The notes under the pieces: model-generated
Told to the model about the DNA's origin: nothing
The model's database searches: none
The model's input: only the letters and a program-made list of their open reading frames with translations
Origin: Tepidamorphus sp.
Lineage (GTDB): Bacteria; Pseudomonadota; Alphaproteobacteria; Rhizobiales; Tepidamorphaceae
DNA: 53,439 nucleotides
Reading direction: 5' to 3'
Assembly: GCA_028280885.1 (NCBI GenBank)
Contig: JANQKY010000088.1
Coordinates: 1 to 53,439, forward strand
Translations under genes and position numbers: made by a program
Part shown: positions 32,459 through 41,200 of the stretch, piece by piece
How positions within the stretch are numbered: the first letter of the stretch is position 1
Layout of the letters: each line of letters begins with the position of its first letter

Positions 32459-35400
32459 ATGGGTGAGGGCAGGTCTATCGACACGGGGAAGCTGCAAGCA
32501 CTGATCGAAGCGGTCGCTTCGTCAGGCGGATCGGAGCGCGCCAACTACCAGCTCTTCGTCGAGCGGCTCTGCGAGGCCCTGGCTCTGTCGCGCCCGGATT
32601 TCGCCCGGGAGGAAAATGAGCTCAACGACTATGTCTTCGAGCGCCGGATCGATTTCAAGCATCCGGATGGGTCGCGCACCGCCGGCTTTATCGATTGCTA
32701 CAGGCGCGACTGTTTCATTCTCGAGGCCAAGCAATCGGGCAAGCGCGCGGTGAAGAAGGCCGACGAGGACCGGCTTGGCTCGCTGCCGGAGGATCACCGC
32801 CAGCAGAAACTCGGCCATGCCCGGCGCGGCACGCGCGGCTGGGACAAGGTGATGGTCGCTGCCCGCAAGCAGGCGGAGGACTATGCCCGGGCGCTTCCGG
32901 TTGAGCACGGCTATCCGCCGTTCCTGCTCGTCGTCGACGTCGGCAACGTGATCGAGGTCTTCGCGGATTTTTCCGGCCAGGGAAAGAACTACGCCCATTT
33001 CCCCGATCGGCAGCGCTATCGCATCTGGATGGACGACCTGCTGGACGAAGACGTTCAGCGGCGGCTGATCACCATCTGGACCGATCCGCGCTCTCTCGAC
33101 CCGGCGAAGAGGTCGGCGGAGGTCACGCGCGACATTGCCGAGCGGCTCGCCGTGATCGCCAGGCGTCTGGAGACGCGGCACGACCCCAAGGATGTCGCCG
33201 AATTCCTGATGCGCTGCCTGTTCACGATGTTCGCCGAGGATGTCGGCCTGTTGCCGGCCAAGGGGTTCGAGACCCTGATGGCGCAGATGAAGGAGACGCC
33301 GAAAAATCTCGTCCCCGCGCTCGAAAGCCTCTGGCGGGTGATGGATCAGGGCGGCTACTCGCCGCATTTCAATGCAACGGTGAAGCGGTTCAACGGCAGC
33401 CTGTTCAAGTCGGTCAAGGCGCTGCCGCTCGAGACCGAGGACATCGATGACCTGTGGGAGGCGGCCAGGCGCCGCTGGGAAGATGTCGAGCCGGCGATCT
33501 TCGGCACGCTGCTCGAACGCGCGCTGGAATCCCGCGAGCGGTCGAAACTCGGCGCGCACTACACCCCGCGCGCCTATGTCGAGCGCCTCGTCGTGCCGAC
33601 CATCATCGAGCCCCTGCGCGAGGACTGGGACGAGGTCGGCGTCCGCGTCCAGGAGCTGCAGGACAAGGGCGAGGAACGCGAGGCCCTGCGCGCGGTGCGC
33701 CGGTTTCACCGCAAGCTGTGCACGACCCGCGTGCTCGACCCGGCCTGCGGCACCGGCAATTTCCTCTATGTGTCGCTCGAACTGATGAAGAAGCTCGAAG
33801 GCGAGGTGCTGACGGCGATCGCCGATCTCGGCGGCGAGCCGGATCGGTATTCGGACTATCCCGAAGAGGCCGGCCGCGATCTCGTCGGCCGGAAGCTTGC
33901 CCGCAGCGCCGGCCGCTTTTCGGTCGATCCGCACCAGTTCTACGGCCTTGAGATCAACCCGCGCGCGGTCGCCATCGCCGATCTCGTCCTGTGGATCGGC
34001 TTCCTGAAGTGGCAGCTCAGGACCGGCGGCCCGGACGCCGTGCACGAGCCGGTGCTCGATGCCTATGGCACGATCCGGGAGCAGGACGCGATCTTGGCGT
34101 ATGACGAGCGGGACCTGATGCGCGACGAGGCTGGCAAGCCGCTGTCGCGCTGGGACGGGGTGACGATGAAGCCGCATCCGGTCACCGGCGAGGAGGTGCC
34201 GGACCCGGCGGCGCGGATCGAACTCTATACGTATAAGAATCCGCGCAAGGCGGACTGGCCGGAAACGGAATTCATCGTCGGCAATCCGCCGTTTATCGGC
34301 GGCAAGGACATGCGCGCCGAGCTTGGCGACGGCTATGCCGAGGCCTGCTGGAAGGCGCGCCCGCATGTGCCCGGCGGGGCGGATTTCGTCATGCATTTCT
34401 GGGACGAGGCGGCCGAGCGGCTGGCGCGCAAGGGGACGGCCAAGGCGCCGAACCGGCTGCACCGCTTCGGCTTCATCACGACCAACTCGATCACGCAGAC
34501 CTTTTCGCGCCGGGTCGTCGAGCGGGCGCTGAACGCCAAGGCGCCGGTCAGTCTGACTTTCGCAGTGCCCAATCACCCGTGGCTGAAGGCGAGCGACAAG
34601 GCGGCTGTGCGGATCGCGATGACGGTTGCGGAGAAGGGGGGGCACGACGGGGTTCTGGCGGAAGTGGTGTCGGAGGAGGGGCTGAATACGGATACGCCAC
34701 AAGTAGCTCTAGAATTGCAGGACGGTAGAATTCGCGGAAATTTATCAATAGGCGCCGACTTCGCTCGACTGCGCCCGTTGCTCGCTTTGGCTTTGATGGC
34801 GCATAAAGGCGTCCAGCTTAACGGGAAGGGTTTCATATTAGATTTAGATCAAGCGAATCGATTCTTAGATTTATTTAAATATAGAAATAGAACTCGGGGA
34901 TTCGTGAACGGCCGGGATTTGGTCCAGAAACCTAGAAATGTTTATGTAATTGATACGGATAGCTTATCGGAGCTGGGTTTGGCGGAGGAGTATCCGGAAT
35001 TTTATCACATATTACGTGCAAAAGTAAAACCGGAGCGCGATCAAAATCCGCGACCCTCTCGAAGGGATCGTTGGTGGGTGTACGGCGAAAATGCGCCCGT
35101 CATGCGTGCTGCGGTTGCGCAGCTAGAAAGATACATCGCTACATGCAGGACTGCTGCACATCGGACATTTGCATTCAGGTCGACGAGTACTATCAGCGAG
35201 AGCAAAGTGATTGTGATTGCGGGTTCTGAGGGGGATCAACTTACGATTGTCTCCTCGAGATTACACGTACACTTTGCGAACATAGCTGGGGGGTGGCAAG
35301 GGGCAGGAAACGATCCAGTCTACCAGCATACAGATACCTTCAATCCCTTCCCCTTCCCGGCCTGCGTCACCGACGACAGCAACCCCGCCCTGCGCCAGCG

Positions 35401-36121
35401 CCTCGCCGAGCTCGGCGAACGCCTCGACGCCTTCCGCAAGGAACGCCTCGCCGAGCACGCGTTCCTCACCATGACCGGCCTCTACAACGTGCTCGAACGG
35501 GTGCGCGAGCTTGAGAATGGCTGCGACGTCGAGCCGCTGAACGACAAGGAAAGGGTGATCTACGATGCCGGCCTGATCGCCGTGTTGAAGGAACTCCACG
35601 ACGACATCGACCGCGCCACTTTCGAGGCCTATGGCTGGCAGGATCTCGGCGAGAAACTGGTCGGAAAACCCGGCGCGACGACACCGAGTTCGCACAAGAG
35701 CGCGGACCAGGAGGCCGCCGAGGAGGACTTGCTGTCGCGCCTCGTCGCGCTCAATCTGGAGCGACAGGCGGAGGAGAAACGCGGCCTGGTCCGCTGGCTG
35801 CGGCCCGACTATCAGATCCCCAAGCTCGGCCACAAGGTGGTAAAGCCTGCGGAGGGCGAGCAGGTCGAGGCCGAGGTCGGCGCGATCGAGATCGCCGACA
35901 AGCCGAAATGGCCGTCCGACGCGCTCGACCAGATCCGGCTGGTGCGCGACATCCTCGCCAAGGCGCGCGGCCCGGCACCGGCCGCCGAGATTTCCGCCCG
36001 GTTCAAGGGCGGCCGCAAGCGGGCCGAGCGGGTCGAACAGGTGCTGGCCCATATGGTCGAGACCGGTATCGTCCGCGAGCGCCGCTCGGATGACGAAAGG
36101 CGCTACTTCCTGCCGCGATGA
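32459..36121 (+). CDS. Type IIG/IIL restriction-modification enzyme, MmeI-like (single-chain endonuclease and N6-adenine methyltransferase)
   Basis: A 1220-residue protein that cuts and methylates DNA with one target-recognition domain. The nuclease comes first: Asp79 and Glu89-x-Lys91 (GFIDCYRRDCFILEAKQ) form a PD-(D/E)xK site. A helical spacer follows, then a gamma-class adenine methyltransferase with SAM motif I DPACGTGNF (Asp427) and catalytic motif IV NPPF (Asn609). Residues about 745-960 are the expected target-recognition region. A family tail (AFRKERLAEHAFLTMTGLYNVLERV) and a winged-helix-like end come last. MmeI is 919 residues, so this is a longer relative. The ATG lacks a strong ribosome site. 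No separate methylase or specificity gene is nearby, as expected for a stand-alone system. The recognition region differs sharply in base composition from the rest. Confidence 0.88.
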   Translation: MGEGRSIDTGKLQALIEAVASSGGSERANYQLFVERLCEALALSRPDFAREENELNDYVFERRIDFKHPDGSRTAGFIDCYRRDCFILEAKQSGKRAVKKADEDRLGSLPEDHRQQKLGHARRGTRGWDKVMVAARKQAEDYARALPVEHGYPPFLLVVDVGNVIEVFADFSGQGKNYAHFPDRQRYRIWMDDLLDEDVQRRLITIWTDPRSLDPAKRSAEVTRDIAERLAVIARRLETRHDPKDVAEFLMRCLFTMFAEDVGLLPAKGFETLMAQMKETPKNLVPALESLWRVMDQGGYSPHFNATVKRFNGSLFKSVKALPLETEDIDDLWEAARRRWEDVEPAIFGTLLERALESRERSKLGAHYTPRAYVERLVVPTIIEPLREDWDEVGVRVQELQDKGEEREALRAVRRFHRKLCTTRVLDPACGTGNFLYVSLELMKKLEGEVLTAIADLGGEPDRYSDYPEEAGRDLVGRKLARSAGRFSVDPHQFYGLEINPRAVAIADLVLWIGFLKWQLRTGGPDAVHEPVLDAYGTIREQDAILAYDERDLMRDEAGKPLSRWDGVTMKPHPVTGEEVPDPAARIELYTYKNPRKADWPETEFIVGNPPFIGGKDMRAELGDGYAEACWKARPHVPGGADFVMHFWDEAAERLARKGTAKAPNRLHRFGFITTNSITQTFSRRVVERALNAKAPVSLTFAVPNHPWLKASDKAAVRIAMTVAEKGGHDGVLAEVVSEEGLNTDTPQVALELQDGRIRGNLSIGADFARLRPLLALALMAHKGVQLNGKGFILDLDQANRFLDLFKYRNRTRGFVNGRDLVQKPRNVYVIDTDSLSELGLAEEYPEFYHILRAKVKPERDQNPRPSRRDRWWVYGENAPVMRAAVAQLERYIATCRTAAHRTFAFRSTSTISESKVIVIAGSEGDQLTIVSSRLHVHFANIAGGWQGAGNDPVYQHTDTFNPFPFPACVTDDSNPALRQRLAELGERLDAFRKERLAEHAFLTMTGLYNVLERVRELENGCDVEPLNDKERVIYDAGLIAVLKELHDDIDRATFEAYGWQDLGEKLVGKPGATTPSSHKSADQEAAEEDLLSRLVALNLERQAEEKRGLVRWLRPDYQIPKLGHKVVKPAEGEQVEAEVGAIEIADKPKWPSDALDQIRLVRDILAKARGPAPAAEISARFKGGRKRAERVEQVLAHMVETGIVRERRSDDERRYFLPR
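34691..35336 (+). other. AT-rich segment covering the target-recognition domain of the type IIG enzyme
   Basis: Within a gene that is otherwise about two-thirds GC, this stretch drops sharply. Hand count of 34801-34920 gives 47 GC of 120 (39%), against 40 of 60 (67%) for 33721-33780. Codons rare in the rest of the window cluster here in frame: TTA four times and AGA twice within about 25 codons (34840-34910), plus ATA and AAA. The frame stays open and both edges rejoin GC-rich family-conserved sequence (GGHDGVLAEVVSEEG before, DTFNPFPFPACV after). This is the signature of a domain replaced by recombination from an AT-richer donor. Confidence 0.85.
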
Positions 36122-36195
36122 GGCAGGGCACGGCACGCCAACGCAGGTCAGCGCGTGGGGCTGTCCAAAAAAGACAACGATTATAAGGGGGTAAA

Positions 36196-36272
36196 TGGTA
36201 CAGCTGGCTGGATTCGAACCAGCGACCTCCTGATCCACAATCAGGCGCTCTAACCAACTGAGCTACAGCTGC
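36196..36272 (-). tRNA. tRNA-His (anticodon GTG)
   Basis: A 77-base cloverleaf with encoded CCA. The acceptor stem GCAGCTG pairs with CAGCTGT (one G-T at the end), the D arm is GCTCAGTTGGTTAGAGC, the anticodon stem CCTGA/TCAGG has loop TTGTGGA, and the T arm is GCTGG-TTCGAAT-CCAGC. The anticodon GTG reads histidine. The discriminator base is A73 and the base before position 1 is T, not G, matching the divergent alphaproteobacterial tRNA-His class rather than the usual G-1/C73 form. Its 3' end faces the type IIG gene 74 bases away. Confidence 0.95.
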
Positions 36273-36360
36273 ACGGACGAGCCCGTAAATACGGTCAAAG
36301 CAACCGCAGTGCAAGGGTTCGATTGTCCGGCAGGCGCATTCGTCAACAGCCGGAACATGC

Positions 36361-36388
36361 AAAATGCCCGGCGTCGGGGCCGGGCATT
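36361..36388 (-). terminator. Rho-independent terminator of the phasin gene
   Basis: On the minus strand AATGCCCGG-ccccgacg-CCGGGCATT forms a 9-base-pair hairpin that runs directly into TTTTGCAT. It lies 42 bases after the phasin stop codon and before the tRNA-His promoter region. Confidence 0.75.
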
Positions 36389-36429
36389 CGCAATAACGTA
36401 TAGCGGGCGTGCAAGGCAGCGTCACAGCC

Positions 36430-36912
36430 TCAGAACGCGGCCTTCCACTGGTCCATGGCCTTGGTCAGGCCGGACTGGAAGGGCTTGGTCGACTCGTTGT
36501 GCAGCTTCGAGGCCAGGTCCTGGAATTCCTTGGTCTGCTCGGTGATCGCGTCGAACTGCTTGCGGGCGAATTCGGACTGGATCTCGATCGCCTCGGCCAG
36601 CGTCTTCACGCCGAGCATCTGCTCGACCAGGTCGAAGCCGGAATTGATCTGGTGCTTGGCAACGCCCAGCGCCTTGGTCTGAAGATCGGTCGTGCCCTTG
36701 TTGATGGAGGCGAACGATTCCTCGATCGCGTCGGTCGCGTCCTCGGCGATCGACTTGTAGTTGTCATAGGCTTCCTTGGCCTGCATGACGCCCTTCTCGG
36801 CCATCTCGCGGAACGCGGTCGGCATTTCGATGTTCGGCATCTCGAGCGTGGCGGCGGCCGGGGCGGCCTTCTTGGCGGTTTTCGGCGCAGCCTTCGTGGT
36901 GGCGGTGGTCAT
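36430..36912 (-). CDS. phaP: Phasin family protein
   Basis: A 160-residue, highly helical amphipathic protein with a Lys/Ala-rich N-terminal tail (KAAPKTAKKAAPAAA) and the phasin core from about residue 32 (FREMAEKGVMQAKEAYDNYKS) to FARKQFDAITEQTKEFQDLA. Phasins coat polyhydroxyalkanoate granules and control their number and size. A TGC-rich inverted element resembling a PhaR-binding site lies about 145-180 bases upstream, and a clear terminator follows. A second phasin lies nearby in the same orientation. There is no polymerase gene in the window. Confidence 0.9.
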   Translation of the reverse strand: MTTATTKAAPKTAKKAAPAAATLEMPNIEMPTAFREMAEKGVMQAKEAYDNYKSIAEDATDAIEESFASINKGTTDLQTKALGVAKHQINSGFDLVEQMLGVKTLAEAIEIQSEFARKQFDAITEQTKEFQDLASKLHNESTKPFQSGLTKAMDQWKAAF

Positions 36913-37056
36913 CTGAGCATCCTTTCAAAGTCGCAAAGCGAAATAGCCGGTCTTGGTACCGTGAATTCGGTCGCTCCGGATCCAGGTGGTCGGCTCGAAC
37001 ACGCAAGGGCCGAGCAGCATCCGCACCGAAACGTGGCCGAAATATAGGACCGCCCA

Positions 37057-37093
37057 TTGTGCGTTGCAATAGGAAATATGCTGCATTGCACAA
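37057..37093. promoter_or_regulatory. Probable PhaR-type operator upstream of phasin
   Basis: TTGTGCGTTGCAAT and, eight bases on, ATGCTGCATTGCACAA form an imperfect inverted pair (TTGTGC ... GCACAA). TGC-rich sites of this form are bound by PhaR, the alphaproteobacterial repressor that releases phasin promoters when it binds polyhydroxybutyrate. The remainder of the 680-base gap to the next gene is mostly repeat sequence. Confidence 0.5.
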
Positions 37094-37146
37094 AATAGTG
37101 CCGTAAAGGAATTTCGCGCCGATATCCGCTACTATGCGGTTCGGCG

Positions 37147-37556
37147 TGGACATGGCTTTGATTTTCAGCCCAGCCATCCCTTCGGTTGTCATGCCCGGAC
37201 GTGTTCCACTGCTGTCCGGTTCAGCGATACCGGGCTTTGATTTTCAGCCTGGCCACCCCCTAGGCTGTCATGCCCGGACGTGTTCCGGGCATCCATGACC
37301 ACCGCCGTTAGAATGGGCGCAAGCGACTGTGTTCATGGATTGCCGGGACAAGCCCGGCAATGACACGAAGGGGGAGTGGCGGGCGATACCAGGACACCAC
37401 TTCCATCGAGGAAAACAAAGTTGACGACGCTCGACCTTATGGTTGAGCGAAGCGATCTCCCGCAACCGTCGTTTGCCGAAAAAGTCATGTCAGGCAAACA
37501 GTTAATCGACGCTACCGAGATTAAACTGGGCACCAGTGGAACAAATCCGGCCACCG
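37147..37556 (+). repeat. Composite palindromic intergenic repeat, copy 1
   Basis: Modules in order are: a partial first unit; a lead block (CTGTCCGGTTCAG ... TTTTCAGCCTGGCCACC); palindrome P1 at 37270-37292 (ATGCCCGGA/TCCGGGCAT); a linker (CATGACCACCGCCGTTAG onward); palindrome P2 at 37339-37361 (ATTGCCGGG/CCCGGCAAT); and a tail block ending GTTAATCGACGCTACCGAG and ATTAAACTGG. The same modules recur at 44955-45426 and 53139-53439. Translated, they give the familiar spurious peptide GLVPAIHEH. The element fills the gap between the two phasin genes. Confidence 0.85.
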
Positions 37557-37592
37557 CAGGGGACCGGTCGATCCGCTGAAACCGGAAGCCGC

Positions 37593-37958
37593 TCAGGCGG
37601 TGTCGGAACCGCCCGGCTTCTTGCCGGTCAGGCCGGCAAGCGTCTTGGAGTGTTCCGTGATCGTCGCCATCTGCCGCTCGAGGAAATCCGACTGCACCTT
37701 GAGCATTTCCTCGACGCTCGTCGCGTTGACCATCCGCGAGGCGAAGTCGAAACTCGCCGTCATGTTCTCCTCGGCCATCGCGATCGCCTTCTCGCCGAAC
37801 TCGCGGGCATTGGCCTGCGCGTCCTGGGCGGACGTTTCCAGGCTGTCGACCGCCTTGTGCGCTGAGGTCAGATAATCTTCGAAGGCCTTGCGCGCATGCT
37901 CGACGCTCTTGTCGGCGAAATCGCGCATTGGCTCGGGGATGTCGAATTTGCTGGTCAT
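37593..37958 (-). CDS. Phasin family protein, second copy
   Basis: A 121-residue helical protein. The start (MTSKFDIPEPMRDFADKSVEHARKAFEDYL in the first 30 residues) and the core FGEKAIAMAEENMTASFDFASRMVNA, described by parts, match the phasin domain found with short N-termini in Hyphomicrobiales. It ends with a Gly/Lys-rich tail. The ATG at 37958 is preferred; an upstream ATG at 38030 would add an Arg-rich stretch without phasin similarity. It probably also coats polyhydroxybutyrate granules or acts as a related granule-associated protein. Its 3' end abuts the composite repeat. Confidence 0.85.
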   Translation of the reverse strand: MTSKFDIPEPMRDFADKSVEHARKAFEDYLTSAHKAVDSLETSAQDAQANAREFGEKAIAMAEENMTASFDFASRMVNATSVEEMLKVQSDFLERQMATITEHSKTLAGLTGKKPGGSDTA

Positions 37959-38282
37959 GCTCGCCTCCGCATAGTGCTGTGCCGAAGGCCGGCATCCGGG
38001 CCGCCGGCGCCTCGCCCTTAACCAATACACCGTGTCGTCACGGTGTTTCCACCCGCATCGCTGGACGGCGCTTGCGGGCGGCGACTATAACATCGGGATA
38101 TGACGGGTTGGCGGGCTTGTGTGGCGGCAGGTCCGATCCGGTTGCGAGAGGCCCGAAACCGGAGCGATCCCCAATACGGAGGGCCTGTACGCAGGACCCG
38201 TATGGGCCCCCATGTGGATTTCCCATGTGGCGATCCCTATCGGGCGATCCGTCGAAGAAGCGGGAATGGACGTAACGCCAGA

Positions 38283-41200
38283 ATGACCAGCCGCCCCGAT
38301 ATCCGGACCGATACCCTCTCAGACGGGGCCGCGCTGTTGCGCGACCCGGCAGTGGCCGCCGCCATCCTTGGTCGCGCGCGGGCCTGGCTTTGGGATGCCG
38401 AAGCCGGACGCATCGTGTTGGCGAGCGCCGCCGGCATCGATCACTATGGCGCGCCCGACATGGGTGCGCTGGCGAACCGCCGGTTCGACACGCGCCGCCC
38501 GGCGATGACCCAGCTTGCCCGCCTCGGCCGGTCCCTGCCGCAGGATGGTCGCCCCCGGCTTTCGATGCTGCGGCTCTCGGCCGGGTTCGGCGACGCGCCG
38601 CTCCTGTGCAATTGCCGTCATGTCGGCTCGGCGCACGGGCATCTGGTGCTGGTGGTCAGCGATCAGGCCCGGAGCGATCAGGCCCGGAGCGAATTGCCGC
38701 CGCGTGACCGCGCCGCAAGGGCGCTTGCCGGCCTGCCCGATCCCCTGGTGCTGCGCGCCGGCGAGGAGGATATTTATAGCAACGCGGTGGGCGAAAACAC
38801 GAGGGGCGATCCGGACCCGGTGTGGGGCGATGCCGTCACGGTCGATTTGCCCGAGGGAGCGCATGCGCTGGCTTTCGCGATGCCGGAAGACGCGCCCCCG
38901 GCGGCGGCAGAGCAGGCCGGTGTTCCCGACACCTTGCCGGACCCGGAACAGGATGACGCAGAATCCGCGTCCGCCGAGCCGGAACCGACCGATGCCGTCC
39001 GGCCGCTGCCGGAAACACGGCGCTTCACCTTTCTCATGGACGGCGAGGGCCGTTTCCTGGAAATCGGCGCCGGTTTCGCCGCCCTGGTCGGACCGCAGGC
39101 CGCCGACGTCGTCGGCCGGGCCTGGTCGGACGTCGCGGCCGAAAGCGACATCGATCCGGACGGGCACCTCGCCGAGGCGCTTGCGTCCCGCGATACCTGG
39201 AGCGATATCCAGGTCGACTGGCCGACCGATTTCGGCGAGACCGCGCGGTTGCGGCTGTCCGCCCTGCCCCGGTTCGGCGAGGGCAGGGCCTTTGCCGGCT
39301 TCCGCGGCTTCGCCGACGTCGTCTCGGTGTCTGAGGCTGAGCCCGACACGCCGTCGCGGGCAGGCGACGATGCCGAGGTGCCTGACGTCGATCCTGCGCC
39401 CCCAGCGGACACGGGTGAGGCCGAAACGGGCGACGCGGATATGGGCGACGCGGCCAGCAATGTCGTGCCGATCCCGACCATCGCCCGCTCCGACGACATG
39501 CCGGATGAAACACCCGACGATCCGGTTGAGGATCTGGCCGATGCCGGGCCGCAGCGCGTCAGTCTGGCCGCGGTGCAACCCGAAGCGGACGATCGGCCCC
39601 CGGAAGCCGCGCCCCATGGCGGTGCCCTGAACGACCGGGAGCGCGTCGCGTTTCAGGCGATCGCCGAGGCGCTCGGCGCCCGCTGGCAGGGTGATGACAT
39701 AACGCAGCCCGATCCGGTAGGGGCGGCCCCCGAACCGGCGAGCGTCCCTGACGACGGCACGCGGGAGGCGGATCGCGACACGGAAACGGCGATACGGCCG
39801 GCACCGCAGACGGGCGAAACGGCGGACGACATCGTGATGCGGTCGATCCTGGACCGGCTGCCGGTCGGGCTCGCCATCCTGCGCGACGAACGCGTGCTGG
39901 CCGCCAACCGGGCCTTTTGCGACCTGTTCGGCTATGACGATCTCGACGATGTGACGGCGGCCGGCGGGCTTGGCGTGATCCTCGAGGGCCGCGACGAGGG
40001 CCGGAACGAGGGGGCAGAACCTGACACCGTCGACGACGCGCCGACGGTGACCGCCCGCTGCAAGGACGGCTCGAAGATCGCCGTCCATGCCCGGCTTGGC
40101 CGGACCCCCTGGCTCGATGGCCCGGCGATGCTGCTCAGCGTTCGCGAAGCAGCCGTCAGGATGGAAGACGAACCTGAGACCGTCGCGGAAGCCGCTTCGG
40201 TGGTTGGCGCCACGCCTGATCCGGATGCCCAGGCGGATCTGGCGGATTTGTCGGAAACGACCCTTCGGCGCATTCTCGATACCGCGCTTGACGGTGTTCT
40301 TCTGATCGACGGCGAGGGCCGGATCGCCTTTGCCAACGAAAAGGCCGGCCTGTTGTTTGGCTGCGCCGCGCGGGAGCTTGAGAATACCGATCTGCTCGAG
40401 CGCATCGACGGGTCGGACCGCGACGTGGTCGCCGACCGGCTTCGCGACCTCGTCGACGGCGTGCCGAGCCTGCATGACACCGGCCCGGAGGTCGCGATCC
40501 TGCGCGACACGGGCGCGGTTCCCGCCGAACTGTCGCCCGTGGAATTGTCGATGGCACGGATCGGCGACGGCGAGCCGGCGCATTTCTCGGCGGTTTTCCG
40601 CGATCTGCGCGGCTGGAAGGAAACGGAGGCCGATCTGATCGCCGCGCGCAAGCGCGCCGAGGACGCCAGCGAGCAGAAATCGGGTTTCCTGGCCAAGATG
40701 AGCCACGAGATCCGCACGCCGCTGAACGGCATCATCGGCTTTTCCGAGGTCATGCAGGAGGAGCGTTTCGGCCCGCTGGGAAACGACCGCTACCGCGACT
40801 ACGTCAAGGATATCCGCGAAAGCGGCGCCCATCTGATGGGCCTGGTCAACGATCTGCTCGATCTGTCCAAGGTCGAGGCCGGCAAGCTCGACATGAATTT
40901 CTCGGATGTCCGCCTGAACGATCTCGTCGAGCAGTGCGTCGCGATCATGCAGCCGCAATCGAGCGATGCGCGCATCGTCATCCGCTCAAGCCTTGCCCGC
41001 GCGCTGCCCGCCGTCGTCGCCGATCCGCGCAGCCTGCGCCAGGTGCTGCTGAACCTGCTCTCCAACGCCATCAAGTTCACCGCCGCCGGCGGCCAGGTGA
41101 TCGTCTCGACGGCAAAGGGCAGGACCGGCGAGGTCTTCCTGCGCGTGCGTGATACCGGGGCGGGCATGTCGAAGGCCGATGTCGCGGTCGCGCTGGAGCC

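Noticed and set aside
34691..35336. A sequencing error or inserted separate gene inside the type IIG gene
   Set aside because: The frame is continuous on both sides, the length suits a recognition domain, and motifs before and after belong to one family.
32197..36272. Genomic island bounded by tRNA-His attachment sites
   Set aside because: No copy of the tRNA 3' end was found between 32197 and 32458 and no integrase is present; kept only as a hypothesis.
38319..40958. An 879-codon frame antisense to the PdhS-like kinase
   Set aside because: No ribosome site or domain; it is explained by GC-rich codon bias of the sense gene.
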